Source: Sphingomonadales bacterium (GTDB lineage Bacteria > Pseudomonadota > Alphaproteobacteria > Sphingomonadales > Sphingomonadaceae). From it: DNA of 64,000 nucleotides. Made by a program: the position numbers and the translations under genes. A model generated the notes under the pieces. The model made no database searches. It was not told where the DNA came from and saw only the letters and a program-made list of their open reading frames with translations. The stretch spans positions 859,048 through 923,047 of the forward strand of contig JADJAC010000002.1 of assembly GCA_016704425.1 (NCBI GenBank). The letters are read 5' to 3'. This document shows positions 27,209-37,216 of this stretch, in pieces. Position 1 is the first letter of the stretch. Every line of letters begins with the position of its first letter.

Positions 27209-28802
27209 CGCCCCATTCCGTCACTTTGGAGCGATCTTCGGCACGGCGTCCTTCCACTTCGCGGCGGTTGCCTGTCGGGTTGGCGCGCTGTTCGTCACTC
27301 GAATCCCGCCGTGTGATGCGCACCGCTTCTTCAGGTGTCGTCTGCCCGGCAACGACAAGTGCACGCGCAGCGGCGGCCAGATCGTGATTGTTGCGGAATG
27401 CGTGGCGGGCAATGGCCGCTTCGTCGCCACCGTCGTGGATGAGCTGGCGAACCGTATCATCGATCCGGATCGCCTCAAACACGCCGATCCGGCCCTTAAA
27501 GCCGGTCCCGTTGCAGGCCACGCAGCCGGTTGGTTCATAAACAGTGGTCGGTTGTTCCATGCGCAGCAGTTCCATCACCGAGGCGCTAGCCGGCTCGGGC
27601 CGGCGACATGCCGGGCAAAGCCGACGAACGAGCCGCTGTGCGATGACGGCGCGGAGCGTTGAGGCCAGCAGGAAGGGCTCGATGCGCATATCACGCAACC
27701 GCGTAATGGCCCCGGCCGCGTTATTGGTATGGACGGTTGAAAGCACCAAATGGCCGGTGAGGGAGGCCTGCACTGCGATTTCCGCGGTTTCCCGGTCACG
27801 AATTTCGCCAACCATGACGATATCGGGGTCCTGCCGCAGGATCGCCCGCAAGCCCGCCGCAAACGTCAGTCCGACCTTGGAATTGACCTGCGTCTGCCCG
27901 ACGCCTTCTACGGCATATTCCACCGGATCCTCGACGGTCAGGATATTCCGAGAGCCATCGTTCAGGAGCCTCAACCCGGCGTAAAGTGTCGTCGTCTTTC
28001 CCGATCCGGTCGGTCCGGTGACCAGAACGATCCCGTTCGGCTCTGCCAGTGCCCCGCGCAGCAGCGCGTTGACATCCGCTCCCATGCCGAGCTGGTCCAG
28101 CCCGATGCCCGCATTGTCCTTGTCGAGGATACGCAGCACGACCCTCTCTCCCATGCGGGAGGGAAGCGTCGATACGCGTACGTCGAGCGTCTTTCCGCCA
28201 AGCGTCATGCCGATCCGGCCGTCCTGCGGAACCCTGCGCTCGGCAATGTCGAGCCGCGCCATGACCTTGATCCGGCTGACGAGCACCGGCGCGACATGCG
28301 GCGACATGCGCAGCGTTTCGCGCAGCACGCCATCGATCCGCATCCGCACGACCAGCGCCGATTCATAGGGCTCGACGTGAATATCGGATACGCCCTGCCG
28401 CACTGCATCGGCCAGGATTCCATTGATCAGTCGGATGGCGGGTGCATCGTCCGCACTGTCAAGCAGGTCTTCAGCAGTCGGGATGCCGCTTGCGATCAGG
28501 TCAAGGTCGCTGCCACTTCTGAGCGTGTCGGCTGCTGCCGCGGCGGCGTCGCCATTCATGGCATAGGTGGTCGACAATAACTGGTCGAATGCGGCCTCGG
28601 AAACTTTTTCGACGCCCATCGCGCCGTCGAGGTGCCGCTTCACTTCGATGAGGATAGCCGGATCGGCACCCTCGCGCAGGCTCGCGACCGGTCGATCTCC
28701 GTCCAGGCGCAGCACGACCCCGTGTTTCCGGGCAAAGCTGTATGATATCGCCGGGAGACGGGGCGCCAGCGCCACGGCGTCATCACTGTTGTCGGCGATC
28801 AC
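27195..28802 (-). CDS. gspE: Type II secretion ATPase GspE
   Basis: A 535-residue cytoplasmic hexameric ATPase that powers pseudopilus extension. Walker A is TGPTGSGKTTTLY near 263–275. The Asp box and Walker B/His box region (LTVEDPVEY, MVGEIRDRETAEIA, SLTGHLVLSTVHTN) are present, and a tetracysteine zinc-binding subdomain (CPACRR … CVACNG) lies near 395–430. The start ATG at 28802 overlaps the gspD stop as ATGA. Confidence 0.95.
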   Translation of the reverse strand: MIADNSDDAVALAPRLPAISYSFARKHGVVLRLDGDRPVASLREGADPAILIEVKRHLDGAMGVEKVSEAAFDQLLSTTYAMNGDAAAAAADTLRSGSDLDLIASGIPTAEDLLDSADDAPAIRLINGILADAVRQGVSDIHVEPYESALVVRMRIDGVLRETLRMSPHVAPVLVSRIKVMARLDIAERRVPQDGRIGMTLGGKTLDVRVSTLPSRMGERVVLRILDKDNAGIGLDQLGMGADVNALLRGALAEPNGIVLVTGPTGSGKTTTLYAGLRLLNDGSRNILTVEDPVEYAVEGVGQTQVNSKVGLTFAAGLRAILRQDPDIVMVGEIRDRETAEIAVQASLTGHLVLSTVHTNNAAGAITRLRDMRIEPFLLASTLRAVIAQRLVRRLCPACRRPEPASASVMELLRMEQPTTVYEPTGCVACNGTGFKGRIGVFEAIRIDDTVRQLIHDGGDEAAIARHAFRNNHDLAAAARALVVAGQTTPEEAVRITRRDSSDEQRANPTGNRREVEGRRAEDRSKVTEWGDDTV

Positions 28803-30946
28803 TTCTTGTCCTTTTTGTCCTTGGCGCCAGGCAACTGGATCCGTTCGGAAGATTCGCGCATCCGGGGCTCAATAACCTGCGGCATGGTCGGCTTCGATGG
28901 ATCCGCCGGTCCACCCGGATCCGACGTTGGCGGCGTCGTATCCATATAGTCGCGGACAAGCTGGTCGATGCTCGGCTCCTCATCGGGGCGAAGCATGCGC
29001 TGTTGTGCGCGGACATAATTGTAACGGCGTTCTGCAAGAGCCCGCGCTTCCGCTTCGGAACGCAGGATCGTCGGGCGGATAAAGACCATCAAATTGGTCT
29101 TGGACCGTGTCTTGGAGCGCGAGCGAAACAGCTGGCCAAGCCCAGGAATGTCACCGAGAAACGGAATTTTTTCGAGCGTCCGGCGCTCATTGTCATCAAG
29201 CAGGCCGCCTAGCGCAATGATCTGACCGTCATCGACGGTGACTGTTGTCTGGATCTCGCGCTTGTTGAGGATCAGGTCCGAGAAATTGTTGGAAACCGGA
29301 CCGGCTATCGAGCTGACTTCCTGTCGGATCGCGAGCTTGACCGTGCCACCATCATTGATCTGCGGCGTCACTTCAAGCTGGATGCCAACATTCTGCCGCT
29401 GAACTGTGCGGAAGGCATTGTCGAAATTCTTTGAGAGTGCCTCGCCGGTGGTAATCGGAATTTCCTGACCAACCAGCAGTTTCGCTTCCTGATTGTCGAG
29501 TGTGACGATCGACGGCGTCGACAGGATGTTGGATTTCGTGTCGGACTGAACGGCATTGATGATCGTGCCGAACAGTCCATTTCGACCGATGCTGGTCGCA
29601 AAACCGCCGAAACCACCGCCCGCACCCAGAATCGAGTTGACCGCGGCCTGCGCCAGCTGGTCGCTGATTGCATTGTTGGTTGTCGTTGTTGTCGTATTGC
29701 CGTTGACTGTGGTTGTGGTGGTATTCAGTTCGCGGGCCCCGATAGCGCCCGCAATCGTCAGAATATTGGGAGCGGCATTGGAATAGTTGGTGGCTGCAAA
29801 CGGAATGTTGCTGCCGGGCTTGCCGCCAAGCAGGAACTGGACGCCAAGCTTCCTTGCCGCATCGTCCGAAATTTCGACGATGATCGCTTCGACCAGCACC
29901 TGGTCGCGCCGCGTATCCAGCTGACGGATGACCTGACTCAACATGCGCTGGACATCGGAGGGTGCGGAAATGATTACGGCGTTCAAGCCTTCATAGCGGG
30001 CAATGATCGGTCCCGACCGACCTGTGGCCGAGCCGGATGCCGGTGCGGCTGCAGGAAGGGCAACCGCCTGTCCGCTGTTCGATGCGCCGCCGGACGAAGG
30101 AGATGAAACGACACTCTGCTGCCCGACAAGCTGTTGCAGCACCGGCATCAATTTGTCCGCATCGGCGTGCTGGAGCCAGTAGACCTGGATTTCCACACCA
30201 CTCGCCGCGCGCCGGTCCAGGTCGCGCGCAATGGCACCGAAACGCTGGACCATTTCGGCATCGCCCCGGAGCGCGATCGAATTGGAACTGTCGATTGGAA
30301 CAACGGCAACGGCCGTCCGCGCCCCGTCGCCGGTCTGCCCGCCCGTTGCGAGTTGCTGGAGCGAAGTCGCAATCTCGCGCGCTCCCGCATTCTTGAGGGC
30401 GATCACATCGGTTGCGGCGCCTTCGCTGTCGATCTTGCCAAGAAGTCCGCGAATGCGCCGGATATTGTCAGCGTAATCTGCAACAACAAGACTGTTGCCC
30501 GAACGGTTGGCCGTGACCGAGCCCTCGCGGCTGACCAGCGGGCGCAGGGTCTCGACGGCCGATGTCGCCTCGATCGCACGAAGGCGGAAAACTTCCGTCA
30601 CGAACTGGTTGCGCGCTGCTCCCGCTTCACCGATCTTGCCGGGCTGCGCGGCCGCCGTGTCGGACGGCTGGACCCGATACCCACCACCTGACATCGGAAC
30701 CGCAACAAAGCCGTTGGCTCTCAAAGTCGCCAGAAACACTTCGAAATATTCCGATTTCGAAAGAGCCCTGTCGGTCACGACCGACACCTTGCCCTGCACG
30801 CGGCTATCAATCACGAAGTTCCGCCCGGTCACCCGCGAGACATCCTGAATGAACGCGCGAATGTCCGCATCTCGCAGATTCAGGACCTGCTGCGCGGGGA
30901 GCGGCACAGCGAGGACCAGCAAGAGGGGGATAAGCTTCCACTTCAT
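28799..30946 (-). CDS. gspD: Type II secretion outer-membrane secretin GspD
   Basis: A 715-residue secretin. A signal peptide (residues 1–19, ending PAQQ) is followed by the N0 domain (LNLRDADIRAFIQDVSRVTG) and N1–N3 domains, with a Gly/Ser/Ala-rich linker near 280–310. The conserved secretin core comes next, with the VPFLGDIPGLGQLFR segment and the NLMVFIRPTIL end. After it comes an extra 65-residue charged tail that may bind a pilotin. It forms the outer-membrane pore. Overlaps gspC by four bases. Confidence 0.95.
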   Translation of the reverse strand: MKWKLIPLLLVLAVPLPAQQVLNLRDADIRAFIQDVSRVTGRNFVIDSRVQGKVSVVTDRALSKSEYFEVFLATLRANGFVAVPMSGGGYRVQPSDTAAAQPGKIGEAGAARNQFVTEVFRLRAIEATSAVETLRPLVSREGSVTANRSGNSLVVADYADNIRRIRGLLGKIDSEGAATDVIALKNAGAREIATSLQQLATGGQTGDGARTAVAVVPIDSSNSIALRGDAEMVQRFGAIARDLDRRAASGVEIQVYWLQHADADKLMPVLQQLVGQQSVVSSPSSGGASNSGQAVALPAAAPASGSATGRSGPIIARYEGLNAVIISAPSDVQRMLSQVIRQLDTRRDQVLVEAIIVEISDDAARKLGVQFLLGGKPGSNIPFAATNYSNAAPNILTIAGAIGARELNTTTTTVNGNTTTTTTNNAISDQLAQAAVNSILGAGGGFGGFATSIGRNGLFGTIINAVQSDTKSNILSTPSIVTLDNQEAKLLVGQEIPITTGEALSKNFDNAFRTVQRQNVGIQLEVTPQINDGGTVKLAIRQEVSSIAGPVSNNFSDLILNKREIQTTVTVDDGQIIALGGLLDDNERRTLEKIPFLGDIPGLGQLFRSRSKTRSKTNLMVFIRPTILRSEAEARALAERRYNYVRAQQRMLRPDEEPSIDQLVRDYMDTTPPTSDPGGPADPSKPTMPQVIEPRMRESSERIQLPGAKDKKDKK

Positions 30947-31668
30947 TTCTTGGGCGTTCCCGACGTCAGGCTGATTGTGCGGCCAGCGCGTTCGACCGAG
31001 AGAGAGACCGAGCCGCCCTTCGAAAGCTGACTCGTAACTGTTTCTAAGGAGTTAACGGGCTGACCATTCACTGCCAACACCTTGTCCCCGGGCAAGAGGC
31101 CTGCCTGAAGCGTCATGTCCCCGGAACCGCCAGGAGTAATCGTGATCCCGACCGCCTTGCCTCCAGGGCCTTCCCCTTTTGGGGCATCGGGCAAAGTCGT
31201 CGGTGCGGCGGTGGCGACATTTGCAATCGGGGCTGCAACCGACTGATCCAGAAAAAGCTGCTCGGAGACACCATTGCGTTCGATTGTCACACTGTCGAAC
31301 GCGACCTGTTTCAAGGTCGCGCCGGGGACGATTTCGTCTCCCACGCCAAAACTCGATTGCACGCCATCAGGCGTCTCGATGATCGCAGAACCGCCGCCCA
31401 CAGCTTCATCAACCCGCACGCCGAACAGTTTGAGCGCAAGCGACGTGACGACCATCGATCCGGGCTGATCGCCGATTCGAAAAAACGGATCGAAACCATC
31501 ATTGCCTTGAAGCGCAATTTGGGTCGGGCGCACCTCGCCCAACGGCCCTGCAGGTGTGACAATGGCCCAGACCAGCCGCGCAAGCTGCACAGCGATCAGG
31601 ATCAGCAATGCCACCTCCAACGCGCGATAGGCCGATCGAGGTGATATGGAGCGTTTGAGCTCAAACAT
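30943..31668 (-). CDS. gspC: Type II secretion protein C
   Basis: A 241-residue bitopic inner-membrane protein linking the platform to the secretin. The membrane helix spans about 19–38, the HR domain carries LKLFGVRVDEAVGGGSAII and the IVPGATLKQV segment, and a C-terminal PDZ-like domain has the LQAGLLPGDKVLAVNGQPV motif. It is the first gene of the gspC–N operon, 90 bp downstream of rnr. A GGGAGG sequence lies too far (16 bases) from the ATG to be an ideal ribosome-binding site, so the exact start is slightly uncertain. Confidence 0.9.
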   Translation of the reverse strand: MFELKRSISPRSAYRALEVALLILIAVQLARLVWAIVTPAGPLGEVRPTQIALQGNDGFDPFFRIGDQPGSMVVTSLALKLFGVRVDEAVGGGSAIIETPDGVQSSFGVGDEIVPGATLKQVAFDSVTIERNGVSEQLFLDQSVAAPIANVATAAPTTLPDAPKGEGPGGKAVGITITPGGSGDMTLQAGLLPGDKVLAVNGQPVNSLETVTSQLSKGGSVSLSVERAGRTISLTSGTPKK

Positions 31669-31758
31669 AACGCGCGACTAATTACCTCCCACAGGCCTGA
31701 CAAGCGGCCTTATGCCTGACAAATTCGTCGGCGCTAACCATTTTTATTAACCATGTTT

Positions 31759-33936
31759 TTACTTTTGGCGCGGGCGGCGCGGAGGCTTGCGGAATCCCTT
31801 TCCGCGCGGACGACGCAGTGGCAGGTGATTCACGCCTTCGGGCAGCTCGAATCGCAGTGCGCCGGAGACCGGATTCGCTTCGGCAAGACGCAGCTGGAGC
31901 TTCTGGCCCAGCGTATAGCGATCGCCGGAACTCTCCCCTTCCAGCGCATGTTCACCTTCGATGTAGCGGAAAAATTCCGCTCCCAGTGTCGACACCGGGA
32001 CAAGACCATCGCCGCCCAATCCCTCAACAGTTGCGAAGAAGCCAAAATTGGTCACGCCCGTGATTCGCGTATCAAGAAGCTGACCCACCCGTTCTGCCAG
32101 ATAGGCCGCAACATAACGGTCAATCGTCTCGCGTTCAGCCTCCATCGCCCGGCGCTCGGCCTTGCTGACCGATTCGCCGAGCACAGTCATGCGTGCGGCC
32201 TCGTCACTGCTCAGCCCGCCTTCGCCAAGGCGATAGGCATCGACCAGAGACCGGTGGACGAGCAAATCCGCATAGCGGCGAATGGGCGACGTGAAATGGG
32301 CGTAGGACCCAAGCGCCAGTCCGAAATGGCCTTGGTTGACGGGGGCGTAATAGGCCTGGGTCTGCGAACGAAGGACCTGTTCCATGACCTGGGGCTTGAA
32401 ATCAGCCTCGCCCACGCGCGCGATCAGGTGATTGAACACCTTCGGCGTGATCACCTGCCCAAGTGCGAACGATATCTCGAATGTTTCGAGATACTCCTTG
32501 AGTGCCGCCAGTTTTTCGCGGGCCGGCGGCTCGTGAACGCGGTACATGACCGGGGCCTTCTTGGCTTCCAGCGCCTTGGCAGCGGCCACATTGGCCGTGA
32601 TCATGAAATCCTCAATGAGCCTGTGGGCATCGAGCCGCTCGCGTACAGCGATATCGGCAATCCGCCCGGCCTCATCCAGCTGGACACGGCGTTCGGGCAA
32701 ATCGAGTTCAAGCGGCTCGCGTTGGTCCCGCGCCTTGGCCAGCAGGGCCCAGCAGTCCCAGAGCGGCCGAAGCGCCGAGTCGCGCAGCGGATGTTCCGCA
32801 CCATCTATCGCCGCCTGGGCGTCTTCATAGGCAAGATTGGCAGCGACCCGGATGACAGCACGGGAAAAGCGGAACCCGGCCATCTTCCCCTTGCCATCAA
32901 TCTTGAGATGACAGGCAAGAGCAGCCCGATCGCGGCCTTCCTTCAATGAGCACATATCCGCAGACAGGCTTTCAGGAAGCATCGGAACCACCCGATCGGG
33001 AAAGTAGACGCTGTTCCCCCGCTTGCGCGCTTCCTTGTCGATCAGCGATCCGTGTCGGACATAGAAGGACACGTCTGCAATCGCGACGATGGCTTCGAAC
33101 CCCCCGCCTGCGGCAGGCGCGGCCCAGACCGCATCATCATGATCGCGCGCATCGGCCGGGTCGATCGCGACAATCTGCAAATGGCGCAAGTCCTCGCGGT
33201 CGCCGAGGGGCCATTCCGCCACCTTTTCTGCTTCCGCGAGCAGCTCAACCGAAAAGACGTTGGGTATCTCGTATTTGTGTATCGCAATCAGACTGAACGC
33301 GCGGGGCGCAAATGGATCACCAAGCACTTCCTGCACCCGCGCCGTGATTCTCGGAGGACGTCCGGACTTCTCGGCGAGAACCAGATCCCCCGCTTGCGCG
33401 CCGCCAAGCTCGGAAATCAGCGTATCCTTGCGGTCGCGCTTGTCGACGGGCTTGAGCCAGTGACGGCCGCCGTCCATTGCGATCACGCCGAGCATCAGTT
33501 CCTCGCTGCGCGCCAGCTTCTTCATGGGGTGCGCGACATGGCCGCTCCCGCGTTCCTCGACCCGCGCAAGGATGCGATCGCCGACACCCAGCGCGCTGCG
33601 GCGGCCGCGTTCGACGACACGCAATTTCGGCATCGGGATGCCCTCGGCTTCCCAGCGCTCCGGAACGGCGACCACCTGGCCGTCATCAACATCGACGATC
33701 CGCAAGACAGTGACCTTGGGCAGGCCACCCATCTTGTGAAACGCGCGGCCGGGCGCGGAATCGATCAACCCTTCGTCCGCCATGTCCTTGAGGAGAGCCT
33801 TGAGAGCAATCTTGTCGGCACCATGCAGCCCAAAGGCGCGGGCGATTTCACGCTTGCCCGCTGGGCCTGGCGCCATTGTGATGAAATCGAGGATCTGCTT
33901 GCGCGAAGGCAGACCGGCGGGACGCGGCTTTGGCAT
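31759..33936 (-). CDS. rnr: Ribonuclease R
   Basis: A 725-residue RNase R, a processive 3'-to-5' exoribonuclease able to degrade structured RNA. Order: N-terminal helix-turn-helix-like domain (SRKQILDFITMAP near 8–20), cold-shock RNA-binding domains, the RNB catalytic domain with the acidic cluster DPADARDHDDAV near 255, and a C-terminal S1 domain ending in a Lys/Arg/Pro-rich tail. ATG 33936 (MPKPRP) is preferred to 33972 because it matches the family start. It is on the same strand as, and just upstream of, gspC. Confidence 0.94.
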   Translation of the reverse strand: MPKPRPAGLPSRKQILDFITMAPGPAGKREIARAFGLHGADKIALKALLKDMADEGLIDSAPGRAFHKMGGLPKVTVLRIVDVDDGQVVAVPERWEAEGIPMPKLRVVERGRRSALGVGDRILARVEERGSGHVAHPMKKLARSEELMLGVIAMDGGRHWLKPVDKRDRKDTLISELGGAQAGDLVLAEKSGRPPRITARVQEVLGDPFAPRAFSLIAIHKYEIPNVFSVELLAEAEKVAEWPLGDREDLRHLQIVAIDPADARDHDDAVWAAPAAGGGFEAIVAIADVSFYVRHGSLIDKEARKRGNSVYFPDRVVPMLPESLSADMCSLKEGRDRAALACHLKIDGKGKMAGFRFSRAVIRVAANLAYEDAQAAIDGAEHPLRDSALRPLWDCWALLAKARDQREPLELDLPERRVQLDEAGRIADIAVRERLDAHRLIEDFMITANVAAAKALEAKKAPVMYRVHEPPAREKLAALKEYLETFEISFALGQVITPKVFNHLIARVGEADFKPQVMEQVLRSQTQAYYAPVNQGHFGLALGSYAHFTSPIRRYADLLVHRSLVDAYRLGEGGLSSDEAARMTVLGESVSKAERRAMEAERETIDRYVAAYLAERVGQLLDTRITGVTNFGFFATVEGLGGDGLVPVSTLGAEFFRYIEGEHALEGESSGDRYTLGQKLQLRLAEANPVSGALRFELPEGVNHLPLRRPRGKGFRKPPRRPRQK

Positions 33937-33991
33937 GATTAGATCGTTAGGGGCTTGGCGTGGCAACGCCAACCGCTAAAGCGTGACCCTG

Positions 33992-35464
33992 ATGACATAT
34001 GACGTTCTGATTGTCGGCGGCGGGATCAATGGCTGTGCCATTGCGCGTGAAGCTGCCCTCAATGGCTGGTCCGTGCTGCTGGTCGAAAAGGACGATCTCG
34101 CCAGTCACACATCTTCGGCATCGACAAAGCTCATTCACGGCGGACTGCGCTATCTTGAAACCTATGATTTCAAGCTGGTTCATGAGGCTCTGCAGGAACG
34201 CAAGCGCTTGTTGAAGGCAGCGCCAAACCTGATCCACCCGATTGCCATTGTCCTGCCGCAAGACAATTCCGTGCGCCCCTGGTGGATGGTTCGTGCAGGT
34301 CTCTATCTCTATGATGCGCTGGCAGGCTTTGGCAATCTGCCGAGATCTCGCATGCTGGGCCGCAGGGATGGGGCACTGCGCCTCCCGCTCAAGAATGACA
34401 CGCCCGGTTTTCTCTATTGGGACTGCACGGTCGACGATTCCCGCCTTACCGTGCTGAATGCGGTCGATGCGCGTTCTGCTGGTGCAGATATCCGGACGCG
34501 CACCGCATTGACGTCTGCAAAGCGCAACCAGAACAGCTGGACAGCCACATTGTCGGACGGGACGGATGTGCAGGCAAAGGCCCTCATCAACGCGGCAGGT
34601 CCATGGCTCGTCCATGTCGAGGGCAGACTTGGCCAAGCGAAGCGCAATTCGATCAAGCTCGTCAAGGGCAGCCACATCGTCGTGCCAAGGCTGTTTGACG
34701 GCGATCATGCCTATATGCTGCAACAGCCGGACAGGCGGATCGTCTTCGCCATCCCCTGGGTTGGTGGCACGACAATGGTGGGTACAACCGAAGTCGAGGT
34801 GCCGAACCCGGACCATCCTGAAATCAGCGCTGAGGAAACCGACTATCTCCTCAACGCTGCAAACACAGCCTTTACGCGTCAAAGCAACCGCAACGATATC
34901 AGTTACAGCTGGGCAGGCGTCCGCCCGCTGTTTGATGACGGCACAGGCGACCTGCGAACGACGACGCGCGACTATGTCCTTGAAGTCGATCAGCAAGGTG
35001 CCGTGTTGCTGAACGTGCTCGGCGGCAAGATCACGACAGCGCGTCACCTTGCCGAAGACGCAATGTCGCGGCTGGGCAAGGCCATGTCACGAACGATAGG
35101 GACCGTTACGCGCGGCCGCCCTTTTCCAGGAGGCCAGTTCCCTGGCAGTTTTGAATCCCTTGTGGAGGAAAATCGCAAGGCTTGGCCGTTTCTGGGGCCA
35201 GAGCGCACACTCCGGATGACGGTGGCTTATGGTAGCGATCTCGGCATTATGTTGGCGGGTATTGGCACCGAGGACGCAATGGGCACGGATTTCGGCCATG
35301 GCCTCCGGCAGGTCGAGGTCGACTGGCTCATCGAACATGAGTGGGCAAAATCGGCCGAAGACATTCTTTGGCGTCGGACCAAACTGGGGCTGGCATTCAG
35401 CAAGGATCAAGTCGCGACGCTCTCCAGCTATGTGGCGAAACGGGCTGGCTGCGCAGGCGAATAG
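33992..35464 (+). CDS. glpD: Aerobic glycerol-3-phosphate dehydrogenase
   Basis: A 490-residue FAD-dependent membrane-associated enzyme that oxidises sn-glycerol 3-phosphate to dihydroxyacetone phosphate and passes electrons to quinone. The FAD-binding start is YDVLIVGGGINGCAIA (residues 3–18), followed by SSASTKLIHGGLRYLE, NAAGPW, VGTTEVE and the C-terminal LNVLGGKITTARHLAE. The GTG at 33983 and ATG at 33992 are both possible; neither has a good ribosome-binding site. It is divergent from rnr with about 50 bp between them and has no glpK or glpF neighbour. Confidence 0.92.
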   Translation: MTYDVLIVGGGINGCAIAREAALNGWSVLLVEKDDLASHTSSASTKLIHGGLRYLETYDFKLVHEALQERKRLLKAAPNLIHPIAIVLPQDNSVRPWWMVRAGLYLYDALAGFGNLPRSRMLGRRDGALRLPLKNDTPGFLYWDCTVDDSRLTVLNAVDARSAGADIRTRTALTSAKRNQNSWTATLSDGTDVQAKALINAAGPWLVHVEGRLGQAKRNSIKLVKGSHIVVPRLFDGDHAYMLQQPDRRIVFAIPWVGGTTMVGTTEVEVPNPDHPEISAEETDYLLNAANTAFTRQSNRNDISYSWAGVRPLFDDGTGDLRTTTRDYVLEVDQQGAVLLNVLGGKITTARHLAEDAMSRLGKAMSRTIGTVTRGRPFPGGQFPGSFESLVEENRKAWPFLGPERTLRMTVAYGSDLGIMLAGIGTEDAMGTDFGHGLRQVEVDWLIEHEWAKSAEDILWRRTKLGLAFSKDQVATLSSYVAKRAGCAGE

Positions 35465-35588
35465 CCGCCGAAGCCCGGCGCCGGCCAACTTCACCTTGGG
35501 GGACGCGAGCAAGAACTCAGATTGCCCTGCCCTGCCATATCGATAAGAAGCAGTTTAAGCCTCAAGGCACAATCATCGGAGATTACAC

Positions 35589-36464
35589 ATGACGGACCAA
35601 CCCGCTTACATTCCCCCGAAAATCTGGACTTGGGACAAGGAAAGCGGCGGTCGCTTTGCCAACATCAATCGCCCGATTTCGGGCGCGACGCATGAAAAGG
35701 AATTGCCAGTCGGCGAACATCCGTTCCAGCTCTATTCGCTCGCGACACCAAACGGTGTCAAGGTAACGATCTTGTTCGAGGAATTGCTGGAGCTGGGCCA
35801 CAAAGGGGCGGAGTATGACGCCTGGCTGATCAACATTGGTGAAGGCAATCAGTTCGGAAGCGGCTTTGTCGCGATCAATCCCAATTCGAAAATCCCGGCC
35901 CTGCTCGATCGCAGTGGGCCCGCACCGATCCGCATTTTCGAATCCGGAGCCATACTGGTCCACCTTGCCGAAAAATTCGGTGCATTCCTTCCCGCTGATC
36001 CGGCCGAGCGGGCCGAGGCATTGTCGTGGCTTTTCTGGCAAATGGGCAGCGCGCCCTATCTGGGTGGCGGATTCGGCCACTTTTATGCCTATGCCCCGGA
36101 AAAGTTCGAATATGCGATCAACCGGTTTGCCATGGAAGTGAAACGGCAGCTCGACGTTCTGGACAAGCGGCTTGCGGAAAGCGAGTATCTTGGCGGGAGT
36201 GAATATACAGTCGCGGACATTGCGACCTGGCCTTGGTATGGCGCGCTGGCAAAGGGACTGGTCTATGAAGCTGGCGAATTCCTTCAGGTGCAGGAATACA
36301 AGAACGTCCAGCGTTGGACGGATCAGATTGCCAAACGGCCTGCCGTCAAGCGTGGCAGGATGGTCAATCGCGCCGTCGGCGACCCTGCGAGCCAGCTCCG
36401 GGAGCGCCACGATGCAAGCGACTTCCTGACCAAGACACAGGACAAGCTCGACGCCGCAACCTGA
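35589..36464 (+). CDS. yghU: YghU-type glutathione S-transferase (disulfide-bond oxidoreductase)
   Basis: A 291-residue member of the YghU (nu-class-like) GST family, which binds two glutathiones and reduces disulfides. Family marks: the extended N-terminus YIPPKIWTWDK, NRPISGATHEKELPVGEHP, LYSLATPNGVKV at the thioredoxin-fold start, NPNSKIPAL, FESGAILVHLAEKF, and ADIATWPWYG in the helical domain. GGAG lies eight bases before the ATG. It stands as a single gene following glpD by about 120 bp. Confidence 0.93.
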   Translation: MTDQPAYIPPKIWTWDKESGGRFANINRPISGATHEKELPVGEHPFQLYSLATPNGVKVTILFEELLELGHKGAEYDAWLINIGEGNQFGSGFVAINPNSKIPALLDRSGPAPIRIFESGAILVHLAEKFGAFLPADPAERAEALSWLFWQMGSAPYLGGGFGHFYAYAPEKFEYAINRFAMEVKRQLDVLDKRLAESEYLGGSEYTVADIATWPWYGALAKGLVYEAGEFLQVQEYKNVQRWTDQIAKRPAVKRGRMVNRAVGDPASQLRERHDASDFLTKTQDKLDAAT

Positions 36465-36575
36465 TTTGACTCCGGCCATTGCGTCTAGAGCAGGCAATCT
36501 ACGTATTACGGTCAGTAATCCGCTCGGATAATCAAGCCCGCATTGCCGTGCCCGATTGCGGCTTGGAGATGAGCA

Positions 36576-37148
36576 TTGATCCGCTTGAGAAGCATCATGA
36601 TCGGCGCCGCCCTGCTGCTTCTTGGGGGCTGCTTTTTCAAAGCTGATGAGGATCTGATCGGCGACCATGCGTTGACGCTTGTCCGGGCAGATAGCCTCGT
36701 CGTCATTGAGGGAGAGGTTTATCGCATCGATGAAGGCGACAATGGCTATGTCAACGCTTGCAAGATCGTTCGAAAAGACACTCCTTCGGGAGAGTGTGAG
36801 GCCGAGTTCCAGATGAAGATTGAGCGCACGTCTCGCGGAAATTACATTGCGGAACTTCAAGATGAATATTTCGCCCTGATCACCCACGCGCCCGGATCAG
36901 ACTCTGGCTGTTTTTACCTTTTGGGTGGTGCGCTCGCCATGGACAAGGAAGATTGGACGCCCTTCAACAAGGTGGAAGCGAAGGTGCTGAAAGGACTTCC
37001 AAAGGACGTGAGGACACGACAGGATCTTGCGCACATCATTGATCTTTATGAAATCAGGATCTTGCCTCAGGATCCGAAGTGCCCGGCCAATCTTTTTGTC
37101 GTCAGCGACCCGGCGGCGTTGCGCGTGGAGGGCGATGTTGCGCATTGA
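36576..37148 (+). CDS. Lipoprotein of unknown function
   Basis: A 190-residue lipoprotein: basic start RLRS, hydrophobic stretch, lipobox LLGGC with the modified Cys at about residue 19. A TTG start at 36576 is favoured by GGAG seven bases upstream; ATG 36597 would cut away the basic n-region. The mature part has three further Cys residues (62, 74, and in the C-terminal half CFYLL and KCPAN), suggesting disulfides in the periplasm. No family recognised. It lies just upstream of the P-type ATPase gene. Confidence 0.7.
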   Translation: MIRLRSIMIGAALLLLGGCFFKADEDLIGDHALTLVRADSLVVIEGEVYRIDEGDNGYVNACKIVRKDTPSGECEAEFQMKIERTSRGNYIAELQDEYFALITHAPGSDSGCFYLLGGALAMDKEDWTPFNKVEAKVLKGLPKDVRTRQDLAHIIDLYEIRILPQDPKCPANLFVVSDPAALRVEGDVAH

Positions 37149-37216
37149 GGGTCCCTGGGCGCATTCATCAGACTTCGTATCGTGTCACAGCGCCGTCGCG
37201 CTGCTCGTCGCATGAA

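Noticed and set aside
33947..35047. 366-codon minus-strand frame across glpD
   Set aside because: Shadow of the glpD reading frame, no family likeness.
35583..36887. 434-codon minus-strand frame across the GST gene
   Set aside because: No motif or start signal; the plus-strand GST has full family conservation.
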